This document shows, in pieces, positions 46,685 to 60,292 of a stretch of 64,000 nucleotides of DNA (its first letter is position 1; each line of letters begins with the position of its first letter). The notes below the pieces were generated by a model. It searched no databases. It was not told where the DNA came from and saw only the letters and a list, made by a program, of their open reading frames with translations. Origin of the DNA: Trematomus loennbergii (Eukaryota; Chordata; Actinopteri; Perciformes; Nototheniidae); contig JAAOOA010000161.1 in the NCBI GenBank assembly GCA_012861695.1, positions 124,001 to 188,000 on the forward strand, in the 5' to 3' direction. The position numbers and the translations under genes were made by a program.

Positions 46685-47705
46685 AAAGTCACTTAATTCA
46701 CCTTTCTTCCCTGTTCTGATGCTCGGTCTAAACTTCGCCAGGTCCTCTTGACCATGTCTACATGTATTGAGTTGCTGACATGTGATTGGCTGATTAGATA
46801 TTCGCATTGTGTGTTCATCTTTACAGTACAGAGATCTACTGTATAGGCACACCAAGAACTAGAGCTGTGCCCTGGATCCAGGTGTTCTGGTTGGTCTGAT
46901 TTCATTTCATTTCAAACCTTTATTTATCCAGGTGTATCCCATTGAGATCATTGATCTCTTTTTCAAGGGAGACCTGCTCAAGTAGGTTCCACATGAAACA
47001 TTAAAAACATAACAGAACAACAAAAAGGACTGATTGGGGTCAGCAGGTGTTTAGTTTACCTGTCGCTGTAGAGCTTCAGCAGGTGGAAGCAGAGGTCGTG
47101 CAGAGGGCGTTTGGTTTCCTCCTCTTCCTCCTCCTCCAGGTGAGGCCTCTTCCTCCAGGTAGGGGGGCAGGGGGGCCACGGCGTACTTCCCCCCCTCACA
47201 GGAGCCCTGCAGGGTTTAAACGTGTCACATTTAATAAAGTCCTCAGAGAAGAACCACAACATGGGTATGAATGCTGACGGCTGGCTGGAGCTCGACTACA
47301 TATAAAAGAAGTTTGGATGTCTGAGAGATAAGACCTGTTTTGTGGGTTAGGGCTTTGATTCAGAAAATACAGCTTTTTTGTACAGAACTCTCCCGTTGAA
47401 AGAATTGAGCCAAACATTGAGATGTTTTTGAATGTTTTCTGTAAATAATAACAGAAAGGTAAACCTTACCTGGAAGGCAGTCTCGTATCCGGACAGAGCG
47501 TCGGCCACGGAGGAGGTGGGAGGGAGCAAGAACCAGAGAGAGACCCCGATACACCGCTTCCAATCCAACTCAGAGAACACGTTCACTGACGAATCAGACG
47601 ACTGCCACACCTGAGAGAGAGAGCACAGGTGAGCCACTTCATCCACAGCAACAAGACCTCAGACATAAGTGTGTGTGTGTGTGTCTCACCCCTCTCCCTG
47701 ACAGC

Positions 47706-47741
<36 letters not shown>

Positions 47742-50700
47742 TCACCCCTCTCCCTGACAGCAGGGTGTATATCTTCAGTCTCTCCTCAGCAACGTAGCTG
47801 TCTGTCTGAAGGCTCCTCCAGTCGTTCAGCTGCAGAAACAGCAGCTCTCTGCAGTCCTGAGACCCCCCCGCCTGGGAGAGGAGGAGCGAGAGACAGTGGT
47901 CTCCTGGGGGGGGGGAGACAGTATATTATTAAAGGTCTCCTATCGTGCTATTTTTAGGCATATATTATGGGTCTCAGATATATATAGAACATGTCTCTGA
48001 AGTGTTTTGCTCCAAACAGTTCATTCTAGCCTCAACCCCCTCTCTTCCAGCTGTTACTCAGTGTAAGAACACGTTTTAGAGAGTACTTGTCCATGTTTTA
48101 GAGAGTACTTGTCCATGGACAAGTGAGTTTGGCAATTTACTTGTCCGAATACGTTTTTCACTTGTCCATTCTGGACTCCTCCCTCTCATCTCATCTCCCT
48201 CCTCACCTTGACTCTGAGCGAGACAGCAGGCTTCACTGATCTGGTTCCCTGTGAGGAGGCTGAAGATGGCGTCGATGTGTCGGTGTTTCCCAGCGAGCGC
48301 CACCTCCTCCTCCACGCGAGAGGAGGCCCCGGGACAGCCAGGAGGAGAAGGTGTTCCTCCTCTGGATCTGCTGCTCGTACTCGCTGATGTCTTCCTGTTC
48401 GGAGCCCAGTCGACCCCACAGGGCCTCGAGGAGGCTCCAGACCTCCGACCAGGGGCCCAGCAGCGCTGAAGACACAGAGGGGGTCCATTTAACATCAGGG
48501 TCTTTTAATGCTGTTGTAGGGGGGGGGGGTTATAAGTGGGAAGGACTAGCTTTGTTCAGTGTGTGTGCTGCCCAGGAAGCTACTGCCACTACATTCCAGT
48601 GGTTTAGAGCAGAGCTGGGAAGTAGTGGAGTACAAATACTTTGTTACTGTACTTAAGTACATGTTTCTGGTATCAGTACTTTACTCCACTACTTATTCTC
48701 CTGAGGACTTTTTACTTTGACTTCTCACATTTCTAACACTAATACCTGTACTTTCTACTTCTTACATTTTGAACACAAATACCTGTACTTTCTACTTCTT
48801 ACATGTTGAACTCAAATACCTGTACTTTCTACTTCTTACATTTCCCAAACAGGCTGGTTCCTTTAGTTTGAATGTGTGTTTGGTGGCGTGATCATTATTA
48901 TTTAGAGTCATTGCGTGCCTATTGATTTGAACACGATCCGTGTATCCATCATTTCCTGGTCTTCTCTAAAGAAGAGGGACCAATGAAAACGTTGTCATGT
49001 TGCCGTTGTTCAGCATGGAAACATTCATTAGCTAACAATGACATTATTGTTCTATTAATATAAAGGGAGGTCAGGTACTCTTTAAAACAGCTGCTAGTTA
49101 TGGGTACTTTTTACTGAAGTACATTTCAAAGCCCTCTTTACTTTCACTTGAGAAAGAAGTTTAGTCAGTACTTCTACTTTTACCAGAGTATTTTTAAACA
49201 CGAGTATCTGTACTTCTACTTGAGTAAAGGATGTGTGTACGTTTGCCATCTCTAGTGTAGAGTAACTAAGTACATTTACTCGAGTATGGTACTTCTACTT
49301 TAACCAAAGTACAGGATCCGAGTACTTCTCTCACCTCTGCTAAATTCAATGTAATCTCATGCATATCACTTTGAGTCTTGTATAGTTACAGTTCCCCTGG
49401 TACTCACGCTCAGCGGCCCCCCTGCTGCTCAGCTCTCTGATCCAGTCGGAGTACTGGTGTAGCGCCTCCACCCCGGGGCGGGGGGTCACCAGAGGGCAGG
49501 GCGAGCCAGAGGGGGTCTCCACGCTGCTGTTCATCAGACTGATCTCTAGGGGCGCTGCACATCATCATCATTATCCTCCTGATCCTGATCCTTCACCTCC
49601 AGCTGCTCAACAACCACCTTATAGCAGCTCTCCATCAACCTGCAGGGACACAGAGGTGGGAGAGGGAGAGGGGGGTGTGTGAGTGAGTGTGTGTGGGAGA
49701 GTGTGTTTATGTGTGGGCGAGTGTGTGAGTCTGTTTGTCAGTGTGTATGTATGAGCGAGTGAGTGAGCGAGCATGTGAGAGAGTGAGTGTGAGCGAGTGA
49801 GTGAGCGAGCATGTGAGAGAATGAGTGTGAGTGTGTGTTTATGTGTGTGAGTGGGAGAGTGTGTGTGTGGGAGGGTGTGTGTGTGCGAGTGCGAGTGTGA
49901 GTGTGAGTGTGTGTGTGTGTGTGTGTCTCACGGTCTGCTCCTGGCTGATGGCAGGAAGCTGAACTCATTCTTTGTGAAGTTGTTGGTGTTCTTCTCCTCG
50001 GAGCTGACCCTCTCTCCTGAGTGAACCAGAGTCCAGCCGGGCCCCCAGCCCACTCTGAAGGAGCGCCCTCTGAAGAGCGCAGCGTCCATCAGCAGAGACC
50101 CCTACACACATTTAGAGAAAAATGTAATTAATTAAAAAAAGAAAATGTTTAAATAAATGTATTGTAAAAAAAAAATACAATTTTATGAATAATCCAAAAA
50201 ATGTAATTAAATAAATGAATAAATAAATAGCTTGTAAAAGAAAATATATATAAAAAAATATACTAAATTAAATGTAATGAATAAATAATCAAAAATAAAT
50301 AGATTGTAAAAAAAAAGATAATATACAAAATTAAATGTAATAAATAAATAGTAATAAAATACACATACCTTCCCCTGAGTGATGGAGTCTTTGAGGGGCA
50401 CGGGGCCCCCGAGCCTCCGGACCCCCACGGTCCTGACGGAGGGCTCGGGGGGGCGCTGGGGCAACAGGAAGCTAGAGGAGCCGGCCCAGCGGGGGGCTCT
50501 GAGGAGGCAGGGGAGGGGGCGGGGCGAGTCAGGGAGAGAGAACAGACCGGAGGAGAAACGAGCCTGAAGGAGACCCCCCACTGAGGAGAGAGAGACATAT
50601 TATATTGATCAGTATTATGAGAGAGGAAATAAAAAATAGGAAGTGAGTGTGTGTGTGTGAGTGTGAGTGTGAGTGTGTGTGTGTGAGTGTGAGTGTGAGT

Positions 50701-53700
50701 GTGTGTGTGTGTGTGAGTGTGAGTGTGTGTGTACCTGACGTTCTGCTCTGAGGCAGCACGATGCGAGGAGAAGAGACCTCGGAGCTCTTCATCACCGCCG
50801 GCGGCTCCTGGAACATGTCCTCCTCATCTTCAGCGAAAAGAGAGGCCTTCATGATCTGCACAACAACAACAACAACATCAACGCTCTTATTCTGAAGGAA
50901 CTGAGCACTTCCTGTCTGCTGTGTGACAGGGACAGTGGACATCATCTAGGGCGCTATCAAAATTAAATGTATTATTGTTATTCTGACCGAGAGAGTGTGA
51001 GTGTGTGTGCGAGCGAGAGTGTGTGAGTGTGTTGTGCGTGCGAGTGTGTCTGAGCGAGGTGTGTGTGTTGTGCGTGCTTGAGTGTGTGCGAGCGAGTGTG
51101 TGTGAGCGAGTGTGTGTGAGCATGCGTGCTTGTGTGTGAGCGAGTGTGTGTGTGAGCGTGCGTGCTTGTGTGTGAGAGTGTGTTGTGCGTGCGAGTGCGT
51201 GTGTTGTGCGAGTGTGTGTGTGTAATCTGACCTGCAGGGTGTGTGGGTTGATGCCCAGCGAGGACATCATGCAGCTGGATGATGACATCACTTCGTGCTC
51301 GTTGGGAATCGAATCGTCGATCGTCTCCTCCGTCGTCTTCTTCCCCTTCGGCAGTTCCTCGTCTTCATCACCTCCCAGCATGCTCTCTGTCGTGATGTCG
51401 GCCATGACGCTGTCCAGCTCCGGGAGGTCTGACACCGCGGGGGACTGCGGATAGACTCATCATCACTATTCTCCTCATCATCACTATAATTTTCATCATC
51501 ATCATCACCACTATCATCTATATATATAGAATTTTTGCACAACTTTTTATTTTATTATATATGTTGCCATTTCTACACTGCAGCTGCTGAGCATGACAAT
51601 AAAACCTTTGAATCTTCTTCATCATCATCGTCATCTTAGTCCAAAGAGGTTACAAATATATATTAAAAAGATTAATCTCTAACTATTGGTATTTTACTTT
51701 ATAAAGCAACCTCATATTTTATTAACTCAAAGCACTTCATATTTTTAAACTTAAAAGCAGACCTTTGTAGATACTCCATGTATTAATATCCGTGTCTACG
51801 TAAGCAGTTCTTTCCTAATACTGTTTTTGTTATATTCATTTATACTGCACCTTAAAGGTGGGGTAGGTAAGAATGGAGAAACCAGCTCGAGATCGCTAGA
51901 ATTTGAAAATACACAACCGAAAAAATCTGCCACTTCCTTATAGAGCCCCTCCTCCAACACACACGAACGCGCACATGACCAATGAGGGCACGAGATAAGT
52001 TTGTGCACAGATGGAAGGCTGACAGGCAGGTAGACCATCCAGTCATCTGACCCGGGCCGAGGCAGATTGGTCGTGCTTTTTACAGCGCCACGGCTTCCAC
52101 AGATGAACATTTTTTGTATACACTTATTGCCAAAGCATTTAATGTATTCATTGCTATCGGGATGTTAAGAGCATTCCATGGAATTTAACAAGTGTTTCTG
52201 AAGTGAATTACCTACCCTACCTTTAAGAACAATTAGCAAAATATTAACTGTAAAGGTTTAAAAAATTGTTAATAAAATGTCCACAGTAATTGGAGTTAGA
52301 GCATCATCATCATCTTCATCGTCAGTGTGTGGTGAGCGTGTGGTGAGTGAGCGTGTGAGTGAGCGAGTATGAGTGAGTGAGCGAGTGCGAGTGAGCGAGT
52401 GTGAGTGAGCGTGTGAGTGAGCGAGCGAGCGTGAGAGTGTGTGAGTGAGCGTGTGAGTGAGCGAGTGAGTGTGAGTGAGCGTGTGAGTGAGCGAGCGAGC
52501 GTGAGAGTGTGAGTGTGTGTGTGTGAGCGAGTATGAGTGAGTGAGCGAGTGTGAGTGAGCGTGTGAGTGAGCGAGCGAGCGTGAGAGTGAGCGTGTGTGT
52601 GTGTGAGTGAGCGTGTGAGTGAGCGAGCGTGAGAGTGTGTGTGTGAGTGTGTGTGAGTGTGTATGAGTGAGTGACGGACCGTCTACACAGCAGCGTTAAA
52701 AAAATCTTGGAGGTGGGCGTATCTGAAGCTTGAGGATTTTTTGCGAGCAAGGCACGAACAACCAATCACATGAATCTCCCGCCCGCGACATACGAAGCAA
52801 AAAAGCCCGAAGTAAACTGGATATAAACTCCCCAAACAGGCGAAAACCTACCACTGTCTCTGCCACCTCCCTCCATGCCTGGCTCCTCCGGTTTATATCC
52901 CGGTAGGTCTGGTCATAAAGCACCGGGTGATTGATTTGCTACCGCTAATTTCTCCTCCATTTTTTGGAATATGAGGAAATGACCTGCGGTATGTCTCTCC
53001 CAGCATACACGCCGTTTGATTGGCTAGAGCTTGAACTGTCAGATTTGCGTACACGGGATTTGATTGGCTGACGCTTCCACCTCAGCCTCAAAAGTTGAAT
53101 CCTGAAAATCCTGAAAATCTCCGCTCGCCTGCCCACAATGCAGTTCGGCGAAAAGTGAGGGAAAGTGACGTCACCCCATTCAAAGTGAATGGGCAGAAGC
53201 GTTTCAAGATTTTTTAACGCTGCTGTGTGGACGGTCCGTGAGCGAGTGTGAGAGTGTGAGCGTGTATGAGCGAGCGTGTGTGTGTGTGAGTGTGAGCGAG
53301 CATGTATGAATGTGTGAGGGTTTTTCCAGCTATAACATTTCATTTAAGTTATAATTATAATCATAACAATAATAATAATTGATGATTCATTTCATTATGG
53401 TATTTGAGCTTCATAACGCTTCAAACCCTAACCCCTCCACTGGTTTCAACCAAGCACTAAATTCAATGTTTTCAAACCAAATACGGTTGAACTTACACTT
53501 CCCCATATTTATTTGTAAGTAGATTCGAAGATACCAAGGTTCCTGACTGCCGCCAGCTGAAGCTTGGTTGCTAGGTTACTAGCTGGGTGTTCTCCGATAA
53601 GGGGCCGGGGGAAACAAAGTTAGTGATTACTGGTTCCATGTTGATTTATTTCAATACAGATTGTTGAAGGGAACTGAAAGGCTCTTACCGTACTGGTTAC

Positions 53701-56700
53701 TTTAGAGCCCGGACATTTCCCCCAAAACTCATTTTTAAGACCTTTAAATCATATTTAAGACTTTATTTTTTTGATCAAATTGAAGACTTTTTCAGGCCTT
53801 AAATTCAGATTATCATATTTCAGACCCTGCGGGAACCCTGAGTAATAAACTATAATATCTCCGGGACAAACGTTACACACCAAAGATTAAACTCCATTAC
53901 TTTATTTTCATGAACATTCGTACAGTTTGTTGGGACCACACGTCTCAAAGCAGGTTAGAAACGTGCTGACACACCTGACTTCACAATATAAAGAATACCA
54001 AACCTAAACGGCTGATAAAAACACCGTTACTTCCCAGATCTCTCTCCTTATTTACATCTGTAACAACGTTAAGACGCTTCCTCATGTCTTTACTCCAGTT
54101 AAAGATGAAGAGTAAAGCGAATCAAATACCTTTCCTCTTGTTTTTGTGACCGAGTTTATCCTGTGAACTAAAAGACAGAGATATTTCCTCCTGCTTTAAC
54201 GCAGACGTCAAACCCGCAAAAACTCTGATGATTCAGACAGTACCATCACTTAAAAACAATATATACTGCTATTACCATGATGTGCTTTTAGTTTTTTTTA
54301 TTATTAATAACGTGTGCCGACTTAGTTTGTAACATTTAAGTCTATTCTCTGCACTTTATCTGCTGTTAGAAGCACTCAATGATATCTTATTTCTCATTTT
54401 AGCTATGAGTGAAAGGCTCCTTTAGAGCTGCAGTGTGAAGAGGTTTTTCAAATAAAAGCACGGCAGATTATGAATGAAATGCTCCTTTAAAGCTGCAGTG
54501 TGAAGAGGTTTTTCAAAATAAAAGCACGGCAGATTATGAATGAAATGCTCCTTAAAAGCTGCAGTGTGAAGATGTTTTTCAAAATAAAAGCATGGCAGAT
54601 TACGAGTGAAAGGCTCCTTAAAAACTGCAGTGTGAAGATGTTTTTTCAAAATAAAAGCGCGGCAGATTACGAATGAAAGGCTCCATTAAAGCTGTAGTGT
54701 GAAGATGTTTTTCAAAATAAAGCGCGGCAGATTACGAATGAAATGCTCCTTAAAAGCTGCAGTGTGAAGAGGTTTTTCAAAATAAAAGGATTTGTCAACT
54801 TTTATGTAGTTAATCTATCTATATACGTAGATGTGATCATTTTGTTATACTTGATGAATATTTTCTTAAAATACAAAAAAAGAAATAAGAAATGCTCCTT
54901 TAAAGCTTGGTGTGTCAGTGATGATGAGGATGATGATGAGTGATGAAGGCAGGCTGCTCTACCTGCTGCTGGGCGGGGGGGAGCAGCTTCTGCAGACGCG
55001 AGGCAGGAAGTGACATCGTCTTCAGCTTCTTGGGGTCAGATTTGAGCGGCACTTCCTCCTCTTCGTCAGAGTCCTGCAGGCCGTACTTTGAGAAGTGGGC
55101 GACCTGAGGAAGGGTTAAGGATTTAAATTAGTAATGATGAACACAAGGCTTTAAAAAGGTCTGTAGCTCCGTACGAAAGACAATAAAAGCCTTCTCTCTC
55201 TGGTATGACTGAGGGTCTCTGACCTCGAACACCCAGGACCCGGTCTCCGTCCTATACTCCAGGAAGCGGGCCCCCTGCCTGCGCGAGGCCTTCTCCAGCC
55301 GGCCCTCGTTTCATCTCCGTCAGACGCTCCGGGCTGCGGATCTGAGCGCACGACGTCTTATCGTTGGGCCAGACGCCGTCCAGAGTCACCTCCGCCTTCC
55401 TGAGGGGAAACACAGAGAACATACAGGGTCAGAGAGAGAGACAGGTGGTGACAGGAAGTGGATGAACAGTTCAGATAGACCCCGCCTCTCACCTGTTAAG
55501 CCCCTCCCCCTCTGGGGGCTTGTTCTTGTCGTCGGGGTAAACGATGACCTCTTTGCGTCTGAAGTGCACGATGTCGTCCAGGTTCAGCCCCGACGCGTTC
55601 ACCTCTCCGGGGAAGAAGATGGAGCCGTAGCCTGAATGTAAAAAAAGTGTTTTAAATATAAATGTTTCCTCTTTTAAATCATATTAAAGTTTGACATCAG
55701 GTGGAAGACGATTACCTTTCCTTCCCACGGTGAAGTTCTCCACCAAACAGTCTCCGTTTCCATCCACCATCTCAGCCAGGTCCTCCATGGAGGGAATGGT
55801 GTAGTAACCAACGCGGTTCAGAACGATGCCTGTTGGGATAATTATTGATTTTAATACTAGATATTTTAATCCTGAACAGAGCTTGTTCTGCACTTTCTGT
55901 TACTGTGAAAGACATCTCAGAGCCGTACAAGACACTTAGCATCCTATATAACAAATAACATGCATAAAAACACGTTAAAACACTTTAAGGGTTATTATAG
56001 TTTAGTGTCTGACCTGCAGGGTGAGGAGGCTGCTGCTCCAGCTGCTCTTCCTCTTGTTCCTCCTGCAGAGACTCCTCACACAGAGACGCTGAGATATCAT
56101 CGCTGCTCACCTGGAAACATGGAGAGAATCAGACAAAATGTGAGTAAAAATCTGACAAAATGTGAGTAAAAAGTAGAGTAAAAATCAGACAAAGTTTAAA
56201 TTATGAATCCATTAAATCTTAGTTTCCAAAATGATCAATAAATCAGACATAAAGCATCTCACCTCCAGGCCGTTGCGCGCGGCTTTGTGCATGTTGAGCT
56301 CGCTGATGGTGTCCTGCAGCACCGTGGGGGGGCTGAAAGCGACCGGCTTAGAGATCGGGTTCACGTAGAACTGAGACACTTCTGGATCCTCTTCTGTTCG
56401 ACTGCTGACACCCGCCATCTCCTCCTCGTCCTCCACATGACTGCTGACAGAATGAGAGTAAACATCAGACACAATGCGAGTCAAAAAGTGAGTCAAAACT
56501 ATCAAAATGAGAGTTCAGGGTTCACCAATGACTTTCAATGACTTTTCCATGACCTTTACCTAATTTTCCATGACCAATAAAAGTACTCTTTCTCAGCGGT
56601 ACCACTGAAAATGGTTTATTTTAACATGGAACAGGAAAATAAGGTCTGCATCTGAAACATGTTGTGCCTATCTAAAACAAATCAAATAGTAGGCTTACTA

Positions 56701-59700
56701 GCTTCTACGCGCTAAAGCAACTCAAATCTCTCACCAGCAAAACACCTCGTCAGTTAAATGCCATTTTAAGTTTCATTACTATACGATACAGTATTTATTA
56801 TCATTATAGTATTACTATTTTGGCAATTAGCTAAAATATAAATTATATTTGATGCAACTTTAGTTACATTTCCATTACTTTTCCAAAACTTTGGGAAAAA
56901 TATTGTTTTTCAGGGCCTGGAATTTGCATTTTGAATTTCCATGACTTTTCCAGGTTTTTAATGACCGTAGGAACCCTGAGAGTCAAAATCAGTCAAAATG
57001 AGTTAAAATCAGTCAAAATGAGAGTAAAAATCAGTCAAAATGAGTTAAAATCAGTCAAAATGAGTAAAAATCAGTCAAAATGAGAGTAAAAATCAGTCAA
57101 AATGAGTTAAAATCAGTCAAAATGAGAGTAAAAATCAGTCAAAATGAGTTAAAATCAGTCAAAATGAGAGTAAAAATCAGTCAAAATGAGTTAAAATCAG
57201 TCAAAATGAGTTAAAATCTGTCAAAATGAGAGTAAAAAACAGTCAAAATGAGTTAAAATCGTCAAAAATGTGAGTAAAAACCAGGTTAAAACAACACTTC
57301 TGAGCCCAAGTTAAACCCAGCTTTAAAGGGTGCTCCTGATGGATTGTGTGTGTACCTGTGCCCGTTGTGAGGGTACTCTGGGGGCGAGGCCAGGTCATCG
57401 ATCTCCTTGCTCAGAGGGCTGCTGTACTGACTGCTGTTCAGGTTCTTCAGGACCAGCTTCTTGATGCTCTTCCTGGGAACGAACGCCCCGTTTGTGAGCG
57501 ACGGCTCGTCGTCGTCCAGCCCGTCGAACAGCTGAGACTTTGAAGCCCCCGAAGAACCCAAAGCTTTGGGCCGGACGCGTGTCGCCGGACGGGGGTGAGC
57601 TTGTAGTGAGTGGGCGTGGTCAGAGCCTTCTGGGCCGTGGGATTGGTCGGTTTCAGACGCTGGAAAGACACAGAGGAGGGGTTAGATACACGAAGGGTTT
57701 GAGGATTTGGAAATCTGCTTTTTGTTTAAAATAGTAAAAAAAACGGACAAAATGTGAGTAAAAGTGAGTAAAAAAAGACAACATTTGAGTAGAATTCTGA
57801 TATAATGTGATGCAAATCAGATTTCTGTCCGTCTCTGTTTGTGGTTCATGTGAGTCTCACCTCCTCCTTCTTCTTGGGGTCTGACAGCGGGTTTCTGAAC
57901 AGAGGAGAGTCTCCGTACGGAGAATACGCCAGAACACTGAGCTGCTGCTGCAGCAATGCATGCTGGGCCGCCGCGCCGCTGGGGTCCGTCAGCGCTGAGG
58001 AGGAAACACAAAGAACAGTTTTATACCACAGAAAATAAGGCTATTAAACACCGGAACTCTGTGAAGTGCCTCGATAAGCATTCATCTGTTTGTGTCTTAA
58101 TGCACATTATTTAATTTCATATTCTGTTCATATCATATTCCATTTACATGTATATAGACTTTTTGCACTACTTTTATTATATATGTTATTGGAGGAGCTC
58201 AGGTCAGAATAATTTCATTGCCATTTCTACTCTGTAGCTTTTGAGCATCTGACAATAACACCTTTGAATCTTGAGAAGCAAGTGAGACGTTCCTGTCGGC
58301 AGAGATGGTACACACATCCTTTACTCAAGTAGAAGTACAGATACTCGTGTTTAAAAATACTCTGGTGAAAGTAGAAGTACTGACTAAACTTCTTTACTCA
58401 AGTAAAAGTAAAGAGGGCTTTGAAATGTACTTCAGTAAAAAGTACCCATAACTAGCAGCTGTTTTAAAGAGTACCTGACCTCTCTTTATATTAATAGAAC
58501 AATAATGTCATTGTTAGCTAATGAATGTTTCCATGCTGAACAACGGCAACATGACAACGTTTTCATTGGTCGCTCTTCTTTAGAGAAGACCAGGAAATGA
58601 TGGATACACGGATCGTGTTCAAATCAATAGGCACGCAATAGCCGCGTTCACACCAGGTACTTTTTTCCCCCAGGAAAGTACCATCTCTCAGCAGGCACTA
58701 AACATGGGGTAAAAGTTCTCGGCACTCAGTACTCTTTTTGGTGTGAACGCGACATAAGGGGTACTAACGGAACTAAAGGCGAAAAGTACGGTGAAAAGTA
58801 CTCCGGTGTGAATGCGGCTATTGACTCTAAATAATAATGATCACGCCACCAAACACACATTCAAACTAAAGTAACCAGCCTGTTTGGAAAATGTAAGAAG
58901 TAGAAAGTACAGGTATTTGTGTTCAACATGTAAAAGTAGAAAGTACAGGTATTTGAGTTCAACATGTAAGAGGTAGAAAGTACAGGTATTTGTGTTCAAA
59001 ATGTCAGAAGTAGAAAGTACAGGTATTTGTGTTCAACATGTAAGACGTCAAAATAAAAAGTCGTCAGAAAAAGAAGTAGTGGAGTAAAGTACTGATACCA
59101 GAAAAATGTACTTAAGTACAGTAACAAAGTATTTGTACTCCGCTACTTCCCACCTCTGCCTGTCGGGCTGAATTTCACTTTGATCTGAACCACTCACCAA
59201 CTGCCTGCTGTGGCGCTCCGAAGCCCATCGAAGTCGCTCCGGTGTTGAACGCCGACGCTCCGAACGCTCCCATCGTTCCCAGAGTGTGCCCAGTTTACCC
59301 TGAGTGTTCCCGAACAGAGACGTCTGTCCTGGCACTGCTGCACAGACACACACACTTTATTAGTATACGAGTGAGGACGACTTTATCTCAGTCTGTAAAA
59401 TCTCATAAAATGTGAGTATGAATCTGCCTGGGCTCATGGCTGTGTATTATGGGATGTACCTGCTCCGAAGCTGGTTCCCAGAGCAGCTCCCAGTCCTCCG
59501 GTGGCCGGTTTGTTCCCAAACAGACCCCCAGCAGCCGGGTTGGCACCGAACCCTGCAGAAACACAAACATCAGAGATGAGTTATTAATGCCACTCTGGTA
59601 ATGGTATTTCCCCCCCCTGCCGCCCCCTCACTGTCTCCAATAGACTGACCGAAAGTGGAGGTGTTGGTTCCCGCCCCCAGCGTGAGAGCTGGTTTGTTTC

Positions 59701-60253
59701 CGAACAGCCCGGTGCCGGTGCCGAAGGACGGAGCGCTGGTGGTGGTGGTGCCGAACCCTGCCGTCTTATTACCAAATAAACTCGCTGTAACACACACACA
59801 CGGTGACGTTAACAAAGTGACGTTAACACATGGTGACGTTAACACACACACGGTGACGTTAACAAAGTGACGTTAACACATGGTGACGTTAACACACACA
59901 CACACTGACGTTAACACACACTGACGTTAACACACACACAGTGACGTTAACACACATCAGAATAAGTCATTAAAAGGTCACACGTTATAAATCCTCCCGA
60001 GGTTAATGTGTGTACTGGATGTACTCATGAATTTCCTTAGGATTCGATAAGATAATAATCAAGTCTGACGTTTTTCTTGCATCACAGCAGCTCCATTTAC
60101 ACCATCAAATAAGGACCAATATTTAAAATAACATCACAAACATGCTCAAAGACCCTCTAATGTAATGTAAATGGTTTAGTAATGTATTGATTTGGTGTTT
60201 CAATCATCAGTAGAGTGTGTGTGTGTGTATATGTATGTGTATGTATGTATGTA

Positions 60254-60292
<39 letters not shown>

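Noticed and set aside
46211..46855. Ser-Leu or Glu-Arg repeat proteins around the GA repeat
   Set aside because: These are products of the GA/GACAGA microsatellite. Only the terminal portion overlaps the true nup98 exon.
59786..59960. Cluster of CRE (TGACGT) regulatory sites
   Set aside because: The half-sites come from a short tandem repeat in an intron and are not otherwise conserved.
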